Positions 49,201-59,382 of a stretch of DNA of 64,000 nucleotides are shown here, in pieces. The notes beneath the pieces were generated by a model that was not told where the DNA came from, ran no database searches, and saw only the letters and a list, made by a program, of their open reading frames with translations. The stretch is from Acanthaster planci (Eukaryota > Echinodermata > Asteroidea > Valvatida > Acanthasteridae), in contig NW_019091568.1 of assembly GCF_001949145.1 (NCBI RefSeq), positions 235,003-299,002 of the forward strand, written 5' to 3'. The position numbers were made by a program, and so were the translations under genes. How positions within the stretch are numbered: position 1 is the first letter of the stretch; each line of letters begins with the position of its first letter.

Positions 49201-52200
49201 GAGATACATGTACATGTATCAGTCTGAAGACTGGAGACTGTTGGAAAATGGTCAGAAGATTATATCAGGTTATCTGAAGATCTGATCTGAAGACCATCTC
49301 AAGATGGTAATGATCTGCAGACTGTCAGGAGTTTGGGTACATGAAGTCTGTGAAGATGAAGATGTTGTGGTATTGAGTTATGTTTAAAGGTGGTCCAAGG
49401 ATAGTTAGAGGTGATCTGGAAAACTATATGAGACGGTCTGAAGATGATCATAAGACAGTGGTCTGGAAAATGATGCAAAGATTAATAAGTCAGTTAAGAA
49501 ATCTGACTGAGCCCGAGCTGAGACATTTCTATAAATCATCACTAGTTCAGTGTAGGCACATACCGGTAGGCCTGCTGTACTAACAGTTTATGCCTAGGCC
49601 TAATTTTCTGTACTAGTCATTGCTATCATGAAACTTCATAAATTGCTCACAGAAAATGAAAGGAGGCTCCTTGATTCTAGAAGGAACTTGAATGTCTTTT
49701 TCTGGAGATCAATGTGTGATTCATCTCTCAAGCCAAGTTTCTGTTCCAGTACTGTTCACTGCAATATGTTTGACAATTGGCTCTGAAGAACTCTGCCTGG
49801 TTTCAAGAATGTGGTTGCCAGAGTGCTTATTCCTTGAACTTCAAATTTTCATGTGGGTATTTCTTATTGTGGCATGGCTTGCAACAAAGAATGTGTGAAA
49901 TGCAAAAAAAGTCCAAATACCCAGTGTACATTTATGTACATGTACTTGCCATTAAAATGGGGAATATTTTGCTGTCAGGATGTTCCAAAATAAACCTGTT
50001 GAGTAGTGATGTTCAGTTGTTTACCATCATTCATAAATGTCCTTATTTGGTTATGAAATCTTTCCGGGCAATCTCAATGGATATTTGGTGTTAAGTTGGT
50101 TGACGGTGGGCTTGCAATGCTGTGTTTTGTTGGGTTTTCACTCATGTGCATATTCAGTGAGGTATCACAGAAGGAAAAGTTCAAACTCATGGCCGGAAAT
50201 CTTTCAGCAGCTAGGCAAATGTGTGGGTTGTAAATTGTAAAGAGAAACTATTCATCAAACCATGCAATGCCTTTAGGTTGAAAAATCTTATTGTATGCAG
50301 CATTGAATGGTAAAGATTAGGAGGCACAAAAGTGCTGTTCATCATAGTAAGCCTACATGAATAATGTCTTCAGATTCTGCCCGAAGGTGACATCTTCAGC
50401 CTTATACCAAATGATCAGAGTAAGTGGTATGCATTTACAGGTGACGACAAATGATGTACGTGTATCCTTTTGGAGTAAGCCAGACATGTACATGTACCTG
50501 TAAAAGAAACCTTCCCAAACAAAGGCAGGACTCAAATTGTTAATTGTTTCTTTACTCTCAATATTATCAACAGGTAAACATTCCGTCTACAGGTTACATG
50601 GTTTTATGTTAATTTCCCAACAAGAACCTGTTAATACTTGTATCCTCATTGTCTGAGAAAATACTAGTGACTGAGTTTTTAATTTGTTATGGGTAAGCAG
50701 TCCCCTGCTTTGGAACCAGTTCCTGAGTCTATAGATACCAATGGTCAGGTATTCAGGAACCTGATTCAGATGCTTGCCTGTACATGTATCTTTATAATAA
50801 ACTAAGCACATCCAGCAAAACTGTGTGCCACATTGTCACAACAGTGCCACTCTAAAAAGATTGAACCAAAAAAAAATGGTTTTCAACACGGAATTTTGGA
50901 GAATTTTTGCTCTTTTTTGGTTTTCAGATTTGAAAGAATTTTTTTCACTCTTTTTTTCAGTTTTAAGATTTTTATTTTGTGCCTTTGTTTATTGTTTCCT
51001 TTTATTCTGTTGCTGGGAGAAAAAGGATGATTGAGTGTTGGGGATCAATTAATGTAGATGTACACATACATGGACCTACAATTTGTACACCAGATTACAG
51101 TGCAACTTTTCTTGGAGGGCAGTTTTTGGGTAGAGTTAAATACATTGTAAACCAAATGCAAAGTTTCACAAGTTCGCAGTGTTACATGTACCTACAGTCA
51201 CCATGCACTCCGCGATGGCTGACATGCACATGCTCCACCAGGCGTACTTTGCCTTTAAGCTATGCTGGATATTGGGGCTTCTGATAACTTTTGACACCCG
51301 CTGAGTTCAGTTGTCCACATCACAAAAGCCACCAGACAATGCAATTGGGTGATTTTGGAGAAGGAAGTACATGGAAACACACTGGCCCAAACATCCAGGG
51401 GAATTCCCTTTTTCTGTCAGCAGTGGCATTGTGTCACTGAGTGCCAGTCTCAACTTGAAGGCCACCGGTTGAAAAATAACTCAAGCTATTGTTAGGACTT
51501 TCAATTACAAACCACAATTGCAATTGTAGGGTTGTACATGTCACACTCTCCCAGAGACCATAGAGCTACATGTACATGTGCATGTATAGACCAAGCATAA
51601 CCACAGACGTTGAACAAATTAAAGGATGACCACTGCAAATGAGATGAGGAGAAACTTTTGTTCTCTTTGTGCTCTGTCCTGAGTGTCTTTTGGGGTACAG
51701 CAAACTGTGTGAAAAATACGGACACACATGTACATGTATGTGTAAATATTTTACAACTTCAGACCTTTGCCTTGCAGTTTTTGTGCACTTTTTCATGCCC
51801 AAGGTTCCGTACTTGCAAGCACGGATCAGACTTAATGGCTCTTCATGTAAGTAAGAGAATGATCCTTTACAAAACCAAGCAATGATCACCCCTGGACACA
51901 CCCATGTGCACATTCCTGTCCCTGTGCAGTGTGTCTTGCAGAGAACACTGTAAGATATCCTGGGCGTTGGCAGCATAATGCTAGTTGGTTTCCAGGTATC
52001 ACAGCCCGTGTTGTCTTCACCCCTTGGGAAAACGACACCCTCAGTATTTTACTGATTGGGAGTTCAAAACACTATGCATGGACCACAGACAACAGAAATT
52101 TTAAGCATTGTTAACCTGTGTTGTTATCAGCTGAGAGTACAGTCTATATACAAACTAGACTTTGTAGCTACATGTAGGACATGTATAATCTCTTCTCATC

Positions 52201-53906
52201 ACTGATTATGCATTTGTAATGTCCTGGTAAACACCTTCAGCTGTATTTGATATTTGATAAAATTGCTTAGCTACAAGTGTTGTCTTGTTAAGCTATGGTT
52301 TCTAATAAATGAATTGTTATGGTTTCCCCCCTCAAAATACATGTGTATTTTGGAGGATAAATAGGCACAGCCCCGTCTTCCCCAGTGCTGTTGGCTTGAG
52401 TCAGATTTGATTCAACTTGGACTTGATTTTTCTTTTTTTTTCATTTGACATGGGAAGTGATCGTTTGCAGCTTGCTTAACCTGTCATGAACAGGATTGAT
52501 TTGTTGACATGACCAAGTTTTGTTGAAAGGAACGGTGCATCTTGTGCATCAGTGCTCAGTGCTGTACTCCAATCTATCAGAAGTTCAAAGTCTTGTCTAC
52601 AGTTCCTTTCCAGGTCATTTATAAGTAATAGGGTTAGCTATGACAAAGAATGCTTTTGCCAAAGTTCTTTCAATTAGCTTATAACTTTGCCTGTGACTTT
52701 GCTTAAGACTGACTGACTGGTTACCGACTTCCAGGGACTCCTGATGGACTGAACAACATGTGCAATGGTCTTTGCCCCTAAAATCCTGATTTTTTCTGTG
52801 CAAAAATACCAGTATTCCTGTATATTTATGTATTTATTACATATTGTGATGAAGAAATAAGGCAAGACAGGTAGATCTGCTTTGGTCATATCATCAGTGG
52901 GGGACATCTGAGATACAAGGAGAGCCATATCACAAGTTAGGTTACAGGTATTGACATACACGTAAAAAGGGACCAGTGGTGGCACAGCATGGGTTTTGTC
53001 ACACTTTAAAGAGACTGTGCTTTTACTGAACACATTTTTTGGTCATTTTTTTCTTTAGTTCGTCATATCGATGACGAAGGCAATTTAAGGGGGGAAGTTC
53101 GGATTGGACAGCCACCAGCCTCAGTGCCTCACCTGAAACAGACTCCTCAGGACTTTGGCGGCATGTATGAAGTCACAGCGCCACAGCCACAGCAAGATTA
53201 CGGCAGAGAATATGAAGTGACAGATGTGCAGCAAGATCACGGCGGAGAATATGCAGTGGCAGATGTGCAACAAGATTATGGTGGGGACTATGAAGTGACG
53301 GATATTACCTCTCAGGGATCCTTGCAGCGTGATTACGGTATGTCCTATGAACAAGTTAGGGCCCCCCCTTCTGTGCCCCAAGTACAAGCAGGGGATTGGG
53401 GTGAGGAATACGAGCAGGTTGAGGTTCCCTCTCAGGTGCCAGACTATGGTGACAGCTACGAGGTCATGCAGCTCCCCAAACAACACAGAGAAGACATTAG
53501 CCAGCGGAAACCGATGCCCCTCCCAAATGCCCCAATCCCTCCTCCCACAAAGCAGAAACCCTCCAAGACACAGGTCTATGAGGATGCCAACAAGCCAACC
53601 CCACTCTGGACAGACACCAATGTTGCTAACCCAGCCAATAGTGGCCAGAATCTCAAGCCCACCTTCCGTTCCCCACCGGCTCTCCCGAAGAAATTTCCAA
53701 TCGTCAAAAAGAAGGAGGATTTCTACGACCAGGCACTGCAGCTGGACACCGGTGAAGGCAAGGCAGAACTGACCCTGGCGACAGATGATGACAATTTCTA
53801 TCAAAACAACCCCAGTGTAAGCCGTTACAGAAATGTATCTCCCAAACAGGCCAGTAGCAGTGCACCTGCAAAGTCAGGCAGCTACATTACAATCCAGAAA
53901 CCCTAA
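40199..53906 (+). CDS. Unrecognised single-pass receptor/adaptor with a multi-tyrosine tail (6 coding exons, 799 residues)
   Basis: Spliced from 40199-40276, 41447-42010, 42422-42457, 44418-44483, 45217-46024 and 53059-53906; every junction has GT..AG borders and keeps the frame (phase 0 four times, then 1). Layout: signal peptide (1 to about 25), Ser/Thr-rich stalk (38-90), a 16-Cys ectodomain (92-168), membrane helix (180-204), cytoplasmic tail (205-799). The tail holds 21 tyrosines. Nine lie in a module D-[F/Y/H/W]-G-x-x-Y (Tyr 305, 342, 554, 569, 582, 595, 614, 635, 651). Five YxN sites (255, 305, 342, 765, 774) fit Grb2-type SH2 binding and YEVM at 651 fits PI3K p85. Several proline-rich SH3-type sites lie between them. 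I infer a phosphotyrosine docking protein; no kinase domain is present and no family name can be given. Confidence 0.85.
40277..41446 (+). other. Receptor intron 1
   Basis: 1170 bp, AT-rich, no recognisable repeat or exon. GTAGGG donor and TTACAG acceptor. Confidence 0.75.
41447..42010 (+). CDS. Receptor exon 2: stalk, Cys-rich ectodomain and membrane helix (residues 27-214)
   Basis: Acceptor TTACAG, donor GTAAGT. A Ser/Thr/Pro-rich, mucin-like stretch (about 38-90) carries two N-glycosylation sequons (Asn61, Asn70). It is followed by 16 Cys in 77 residues with spacing such as CCGCSESCEKC and CTECSPGY, recalling furin-like or growth-factor-receptor Cys-rich repeats; a third sequon is at Asn161. 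Then GGLVGICVGGVLVIILVFVV forms the membrane helix, followed by the stop-transfer RKLKK. Confidence 0.9.
42054..42119. repeat. 22-bp tandem repeat, three copies, in receptor intron 2
   Basis: Three head-to-tail copies of attataaagacatttagagt-ga; the third differs at a few bases. Confidence 0.9.
42422..42457 (+). CDS. Receptor exon 3: 12-codon microexon (residues 215-226)
   Basis: 36 nt between TCTGTAG and GTAAAA, phase 0 on both sides, encoding ERDYRTHGGSLQ. Its multiple-of-three length means it could be skipped without breaking the frame, which would remove Tyr218. Support is splice sites and phase only. Confidence 0.65.
42440..42870 (-). pseudogene. Possible decayed coding fragment, antisense in receptor introns 2-3
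   Basis: On the minus strand three overlapping frames carry protein-like text that would join if two frameshifts are allowed: a hydrophilic start (MKENQPLEETHTHEEEK), then a membrane-like GAIGLSLLFTAILMLLYNLF, then VVEDSFKKGSDEGDFMLDS and RACVIAMIDRTCPTDTF. The first shift would fall at a run of six A, a common slip site. A short N-terminal tail followed by a membrane helix suggests a type II membrane protein, but I do not recognise the family. It may be a processed pseudogene or chance. The minus-strand frame reaches into receptor exon 3 at its lower end. Confidence 0.3.
42458..44417 (+). other. Receptor intron 3
   Basis: About 2 kb. It holds the possible antisense pseudogene fragment and a block of ACTCGAGTC repeats (43511-43905). 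Nothing else recognised. Confidence 0.6.
43511..43905. repeat. ACTCGAGTTGAGTCA repeat block in receptor intron 3
   Basis: Many degenerate copies of gtgactcgagttgagtcatt and actcgagtcgagtctcc in both orientations; the core ACTCGAGT is self-complementary. Same family as 9855-9985. Confidence 0.75.
44418..44483 (+). CDS. Receptor exon 4: 22-codon cytoplasmic exon (residues 227-248)
   Basis: 66 nt between TTTCTAG and GTAAAA, phase 0 on both sides, encoding LDSHQHFSDFSSDGEP and MAFENQ. It is acidic and Ser-rich. Like exon 3 it could be a cassette exon. Confidence 0.68.
45217..46024 (+). CDS. Receptor exon 5: proline-rich tail with YxN sites (residues 249-518)
   Basis: Acceptor ACCGCAG, donor G|GTAAGT (phase 1). 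Tyrosine sites: VYGN (Tyr255), DFGNVYANT (Tyr305), DFGGLYTNT (Tyr342), DYSTSP (Tyr396). Proline-rich stretches suited to SH3 or WW domains: RPAPLPPGK (about 286-294), RPCLPKVP (about 386-393), ERPPPPPPSK (about 432-441). It ends in a Lys/Pro-rich part with KKKPPTPTKKK. Confidence 0.92.
46780..46990. repeat. TTTGACTTGTGACTTG repeat in receptor intron 5
   Basis: Degenerate copies of gatttgacttgtgacttgt, related to 9855-9985 and 43511-43905. Confidence 0.65.
49130..49500. repeat. Degenerate GTCTGAAGATGATCTG minisatellite in receptor intron 5
   Basis: Irregular copies of ctgaagatctgatctgaaga-like text, with variants (gtctgtgaagatgaagatg, gtctgaagatgatcataaga) across about 370 bp. Old and strongly diverged. 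Confidence 0.55.
53059..53906 (+). CDS. Receptor exon 6: tandem DYGxxYE repeats and C-terminus (residues 518-799)
   Basis: Acceptor CTTTAG; stop TAA at 53904-53906. Seven modules follow each other: DFGGMYEVT, DYGREYEVT, DHGGEYAVA, DYGGDYEVT, DYGMSYEQV, DWGEEYEQV and DYGDSYEVM (first residues 549, 564, 577, 590, 609, 630, 646). The middle ones repeat every 13 residues, visible in the DNA as a 39-bp repeat. After a proline-rich spacer come VYEDA (Tyr691), FYDQA (740), FYQNN (765), RYRNV (774) and SYITI (793). Confidence 0.92.
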
Positions 53907-56900
53907 AGGCAAGAGGTATCCACCCCAAGTTGAAGCACTGCTTCACAGACAAAAGGAAAGACAACTTGGTGGGAAGTTTTCCGACCAAGCTTTCCCACTC
54001 CCAAAGACTGTACATTCAAAAAGAAAGTGGATGTGCATGCTCATTGCAATCTTTGAACAACTCTGTATAAACTTCCCCTGCAAACTTTCACATGCAAGCA
54101 TTGAATTCCTACAAAAGGACTGTTTTTGTATAAAATACGCCCTCTTTTGTTTCCGCTCAACAATAGATAGTCATCCTTTAAATCATCAGTCACGTCATAA
54201 ACTGACCTACTGGTATCTGTGGATAGTTGATGTAACACGAACCACTGTATCGTGTAGAAAATCTGTGGATGGTACGTCACTTATTAGTGGTGCACAGAAC
54301 TTAATGTATGGTATGTCACTTTGTGGTGTAGCTGATGAAATGTATACAATTTTAATGACGAGTGTGGCATATTTAACACCCAAGAAAAACTGTACTTCCT
54401 GGAGGTTTTACAAAGACCACACACAAAAATTGATTAGATTGTCCTCATAGTGTAACCCTTAATCAACTGTCACTGTCAGACGTAGATTTCTATGACAACA
54501 GATGTTGTAAAGATGACCTATGCACACTGCACCTTATATTTTGCAGAGATGCATTAGGGTGACATACTTGTAACTGATATACATGTGCATTTTTTGTGAC
54601 AGGTTTGGCATGTGACCATTCTAGAGCAGCATAATTCTGGCATCCATGACAAAATGCAGCTTTTTAATACATGTATCAGTCATTACCTGATGGGGTTTAC
54701 ACCCCCCCATGGCCCAACTTTTTGACTGTGAGGGTGGGGGATGACCCATTTAATTAACCCCTCCCACATTTTGGTGGTGAGAAACAAAAATCCTCAGTTG
54801 AAATAAAATTATAAGCCTGTTTGACAAAAGAATTAGGAATGTATTTCTCAAATATGTGCCCCCTTGTGTAATCGTTGTTCACCATCCCTCCCTCCTCATG
54901 CCAGATTTATGCTACTGTCACTGGTCAGGTACCATGTGAACTATGTGAAAGGAAAAATTAACATGCTTTCTGTCATGGTGGCCAGAGGTCACAACCAATT
55001 CCCAAGGACTTAAGTCAACTTCCCAGTTGTACATTTAAAATTCACATAATGTTATGCCACATGAATTTCCTAAGGTGGGTAGAATCATGTGCATTTCCAT
55101 GCTGAAATAAATTTTAACATTGCATGTAAAAAAGTGGTTCTGTTGTAAATTGTTCAAAATAGACATGCATATAACTTTCGAAATTTGAAATTTTTGAAAT
55201 TGGAATGTTTGAAATTGCAAATATTGTGTATTTTTTCTAAAAAAGAATGCTTTCAAAAAGATGTTTTGTACTAGTATTTTAATATCTTCTGTTTGAGATT
55301 ATGTGTAAACAAGCTATTAACCGTGTACATTTAATTAACGAGGATGTCATTGCATTTCAAATGGAAATACATGTAGTTTTATTATACCAATATTTTTTCA
55401 CCAAATTTTTTGTTTTTGCTGCAAGAGAAATTTATTATAAATGTGAAACTACTTGCAGAAACTAATGCATATCTGTTGTACTTGGTTTTACCTTTTGTAA
55501 GAGCAGCTTGTGTAAAGGATCTCTGTATTATCAAGTGTATGAAAATTATTATTTGGTCATGTTGTAAGCAGCCTTCTATTTCATCCTGACAGAGGATCTA
55601 AAAAGTGAAGAAATCTGGAAGGCTAAGAATAAATTTGTCTGAAAATGAAGGGATGAAACTTGAGAAATGTTGGGAAATATGTGTATACAAACAAATCTTA
55701 GAAAACGTTTGGACAGTTTGTGACTGCATACATGTGTTATTTTAACTGTGACAGAATTTTTAGAAAGCCATCTTGCCTCCAACCCCTCCTCAAAAAACTA
55801 GAAATGGTTTTTCTATGTGACCTGTTTCCTAGCTTAGGTGTGCAGGATGTATTGTATGTATATTGAACAGTTCTGTCACATATTACACAGCAGAATACAC
55901 AAAATGTATGAAGCAATTAAATGTGTGCCACATCAAAAGTGCCCAAAGAGGTACTGTACACATTGTGGTGAATATACACAGAGTTGCTTTTGGGAAGTTA
56001 GATTAATATTGTTACACATGAGATTGACATTTGAAAAATACTTCCTTGTTTGATAAGTTGGTGTCTTGTAGATCTTGTTTCTGTTTAAAAGAAATGCACT
56101 GTTCTGTGAAAATGCAACTATATGTACACTTCCTTTGCAGTATACTTTTTGGAGCCGATGTGCTTTCACTTTAAAGGTGAAATTTACCTTCAGGTGAAAA
56201 CTTTCCCAAGGTGAAATGTCAGGCTTGATTGTAGGTTGATTTAAAGAATATCAGTACTGTAGTATTGCTAATTAGGATGGTTATAAAAGCTACTTAAGAA
56301 TTAAGTAAATCTTCTAATGCAGCTGTCTGTTAATATTCTTTGGTTTGCGGTCATAGTATCATTTTCTGTTTGGGGGTCTTTTATGCAAATTTCAGTTCAA
56401 ATATTCTTGAGCAAATGAGTGATGTTATTTCAGTTACAGAAGACTCAGTGTCATGTGAGTGGCTCGCCCCCCAAAAATGCCAGAAATTTTGACTTTTTTC
56501 AGCTGAGGACATTTTTGTGTTCGGTACTTTCTTGTCTGATTAGCATGACAGCCAATCAGAAAGAGGTACATTAGCTGTACAAAAACAAAACAAAAAAAGA
56601 ATCGAGGAGTGCTTCAAATAGCATGCATTCAGTGATGTTTGTTGGGGATTGAGTGCATCAATTGACAGAACCAAAATGGTGGATTATGCATCAGTACAAA
56701 CATTTAGCGCACAATAGATGCATGCTGTACTGCACACATAATGATCGAATAGCCATTTTGGTTCCAAAGTCTGAAGTTACACTACGTTGAATAATGTAAG
56801 AGTTACAATGAATATTCGTGCAATATTTGCATGCTACTTGTGGAACGTTATTGAGAGACAGTCTCTCTTGATCTGTATTTCTTATAGGTTTCCTTTGTAA

Positions 56901-57110
56901 ATATTATCAAGTGATAGATTCTCAATATGTACACACTTTGATGATGGGGGATCTCATTTTGCCTTAGGTCTCTGACTTATAATACATGTAGTAATACATC
57001 CTGATGTAATACATCCTGCAGCTGTTTAAACTCTAAGCATGTGTTTTACAGACTTTTACTCAGTGCGCTTCTATGCAAACCATTGAACAAAAGTAGTAGA
57101 AAAATAAAGT
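53907..57110 (+). other. Probable receptor 3' UTR with several polyadenylation signals
   Basis: No exon follows the stop at 53906. AATAAA words on the plus strand lie at 54802, 55106, 55628 and 57103, so 3' UTRs of about 0.9 to 3.2 kb are possible. The stretch is AT-rich and contains a fragment of the dispersed repeat (54132-54170). Long open frames here (for example 53833-54450) overlap the receptor reading frame and show no family features. Confidence 0.5.
54132..54170 (-). repeat. Truncated copy D of the 240-270 bp dispersed repeat
   Basis: On the minus strand it reads ttgagcggaaacaaaagagg then gcgtatttt, matching the 5' block of copies A-C. It ends before the rest of the element and lies in the likely receptor 3' UTR. 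Confidence 0.6.
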
Positions 57111-57375
57111 ATGACAGTCACCTTATGACAAGTTATGTGCTTGCGTGATTAACGTTTATTAATAACCACAGTCCAGTACTATACTGTCGGGCAATAGTTA
57201 CTTTGTCACCACAATGTTGAGACTGCAAATTTACTGAGGCTTTGGTATTGGAACATGGGGATTATACTTCCCATAATATGATTTTACATATGTAAATACA
57301 ACCAGTTGTGGCTAGTTGTGGTGCGTGCGTTCCAGCTGTTCGGCTTGTGAGTGCCCTCTCGCGTTTAAATAACAC

Positions 57376-57477
57376 AACAACGTCTTGACCAAAGATTGTA
57401 TTGCGCCGCGAAGCGGCACAAGATGGCGAACTTCACAGTTTATATCTAGGGGTGCACCCTGGTAATTAGGCCAGAAA
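57376..57477. repeat. Left inverted-repeat flank of the second gap
   Basis: Contains cgtcttgaccaaagattgta and gcgccgcgaagcggcacaag. A diverged inverted copy lies at 58280-58325. Next to the gap the word ctaggggtgcacc is matched by ggtgcacccctag immediately on the other side. Confidence 0.65.
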
Positions 57478-58075
57478 NNNNNNNNNNNNNNNNNNNNNNN
57501 NNNNNNNNNNNNNNNNNNNNNNNNNNNNNNNNNNNNNNNNNNNNNNNNNNNNNNNNNNNNNNNNNNNNNNNNNNNNNNNNNNNNNNNNNNNNNNNNNNNN
57601 NNNNNNNNNNNNNNNNNNNNNNNNNNNNNNNNNNNNNNNNNNNNNNNNNNNNNNNNNNNNNNNNNNNNNNNNNNNNNNNNNNNNNNNNNNNNNNNNNNNN
57701 NNNNNNNNNNNNNNNNNNNNNNNNNNNNNNNNNNNNNNNNNNNNNNNNNNNNNNNNNNNNNNNNNNNNNNNNNNNNNNNNNNNNNNNNNNNNNNNNNNNN
57801 NNNNNNNNNNNNNNNNNNNNNNNNNNNNNNNNNNNNNNNNNNNNNNNNNNNNNNNNNNNNNNNNNNNNNNNNNNNNNNNNNNNNNNNNNNNNNNNNNNNN
57901 NNNNNNNNNNNNNNNNNNNNNNNNNNNNNNNNNNNNNNNNNNNNNNNNNNNNNNNNNNNNNNNNNNNNNNNNNNNNNNNNNNNNNNNNNNNNNNNNNNNN
58001 NNNNNNNNNNNNNNNNNNNNNNNNNNNNNNNNNNNNNNNNNNNNNNNNNNNNNNNNNNNNNNNNNNNNNNNNNNN
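57478..58075. other. Assembly gap (598 N)
   Basis: A run of N. Apparent long frames across it are artefacts. Both borders carry inverted copies of the same words, so the missing DNA is probably part of a palindromic repeat. Confidence 1.
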
Positions 58076-58116
58076 GGTGCACCCCTAGCCCTAGGAATGA
58101 AACTGCATGGACACCA

Positions 58117-58244
58117 TTTGAGCAAGCGATACGCTTGCGCAATGCACATTAATGCAAAGGCGCAGGCGCCGCGGCATGCACCTGCACCTGGTGAGCCTGC
58201 GCCTAAGCATTACCGTAACTGCGCAGGCGTATCGCTTGCTCAAA
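58117..58244. mobile_element. 128-bp GC-rich inverted-repeat element
   Basis: It starts tttgagcaagcgatacgctt and ends in the reverse complement (gcgtatcgcttgctcaaa), with a GC-rich centre (ggcgcaggcgccgcggcatg). It sits beside the gap and may be the visible end of the larger palindromic structure described for 57376-58325. Confidence 0.7.
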
Positions 58245-58279
58245 GGCGCTTATGGTAATTACACCCTTTGGGCAGAATT

Positions 58280-58325
58280 ATCCATCTTGCGCCTTCGGCG
58301 CTACACGATTTTTAGTCTTGACGAA
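58280..58325. repeat. Right inverted-repeat flank of the second gap
   Basis: Contains atcttgcgccttcggcgcta and cgatttttagtcttgacg, the reverse complement (diverged) of the block at 57376-57430. Confidence 0.6.
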
Positions 58326-59003
58326 GCCTATTCCCCACAGGGCTGGTTTGATCCCCTTGCTTCGCTCGCGCGTTTTATATAATTATATAACTCTTCATGA
58401 GCCGTCCAAGTTCAATCTGCGACCACCTGCTAACAAGTACATGAATTCGAATTCGCTTGGTAACCAGGGAATATGCATAGGACCCTGGCAAATCAATCGG
58501 GGAATGATCGATCTTGGCCGAGCCCAACTTATAGACTTATCGAGCCTCATCCAGCAACATCACACCTGTGTGTATGGCGTGCGACTGGCGCGTGGCTGAG
58601 CCTACTGCTATCTAGTCTTGGTTTCAAGACGTTAGTGATTGAGAGCGAACACCGTGGATAGTGCGCCCCCTACTGACTCACAATTAGACTGTGCGCCGGC
58701 TCGCACCTAGTGAGAGTAAGTAAAGTCTAGGAGTGCGAGGGCGCTCTTCAACAGAAATAAAACAACCATCGATCACTGACGTCTTGGGCCAAGACTAACT
58801 GCTATCAGGCCAGTCACGTTTTTCGTTTGGCAGCTTCTTACAACTGGCTCAAGGTACTTGTACTGCACATTGAACTTGTAGCTTGCAGCCCTCCCTTAAA
58901 TAATACTGCACCTTGTCTAACTAGCGGCTGCGGCTACTTTCTATAGACGGGTGTGATACTCCCAGTCGCAGGCAGTTAGTTTTGCCGCGACTGAGCGGCA
59001 TAC

Positions 59004-59252
59004 ATGAACCTTATGTATTTCAAGCCCGCTGGTTTCACACTTAACGATTTTGCTTGCACGCGATGCGCACGTTTCATTTCCAAAGCTACCAATGGGGGCA
59101 GTTTTTGTCGCATTGAAGATGGGTATTGTTTTATAGGCATTGTGGACAGTTTACACATAGAGGAAATATTAAAATCATTTAGCTGTATGTCAGGGTTATA
59201 CGCCATTGTGGTGGAACGACTGACAAACTTAACGTGTGGCTTTCTTGTCTAA
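59004..59252 (+). CDS. Short Cys-containing open frame, possibly transposon-derived
   Basis: An 82-codon frame starting MNLMYFKPAGFTLNDFACT and containing CTRCARFISKATNGGSFC and FIGIVDSLHIEEILKSF. The text is richer and less repetitive than chance frames nearby, but I know no matching family and see no splice sites that would extend it. It may be the remnant of a mobile-element protein. Confidence 0.25.
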   Translation: MNLMYFKPAGFTLNDFACTRCARFISKATNGGSFCRIEDGYCFIGIVDSLHIEEILKSFSCMSGLYAIVVERLTNLTCGFLV

Positions 59253-59257
59253 GTGCG

Positions 59258-59382
59258 ATGTCGTTCGACCAACTCCTACGCCAGGTTTTGGCGGTGAACC
59301 TTCTGCAGTTCTTCGCCGTTGGAATTGGAGGGCAGAATACAGCAAAACCTCCTACTCCTACGTTGGGTGCATCTAATAGCAG
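59258..59382 (+). CDS. Possible first exon with signal peptide (partial gene)
   Basis: An ATG at 59258 opens MSFDQLLRQVLAVNLLQFF, then AVGIGGQNTAKPPTPTLGA. The hydrophobic core LAVNLLQFFAVGIGG looks like a signal peptide and is followed by a Thr/Pro-rich start of a mature chain. The frame meets a donor AG|GTAATA at 59382/59383; reading on gives an immediate stop, as expected of an intron. No later exon was recognised up to 64000. A chance open frame cannot be excluded. Confidence 0.3.

Larger units (their letters stand above)
46025..53058 (+). other. Receptor intron 5 (7.0 kb)
   Basis: The longest intron of the gene. It contains an ACTTG repeat (46780-46990), a GATCTGAAGA minisatellite (about 49130-49500) and scattered TACATG words. 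Minus-strand frames at 48119-48384 are open but match no family. I see no exon that I can assign. Confidence 0.6.

Noticed and set aside
53121-53804. 227-codon minus-strand frame opposite receptor exon 6
   Set aside because: It is the antisense shadow of the tyrosine repeats; its apparent HICH...AVI repeats are the reverse complement of those modules.
53833-54450. 205-codon plus-strand frame
   Set aside because: It overlaps the end of the receptor in another frame and continues into the 3' UTR through a repeat fragment; no family features.
57312-58149. Two frames of more than 220 codons on the minus strand
   Set aside because: Almost all codons are N from the assembly gap.
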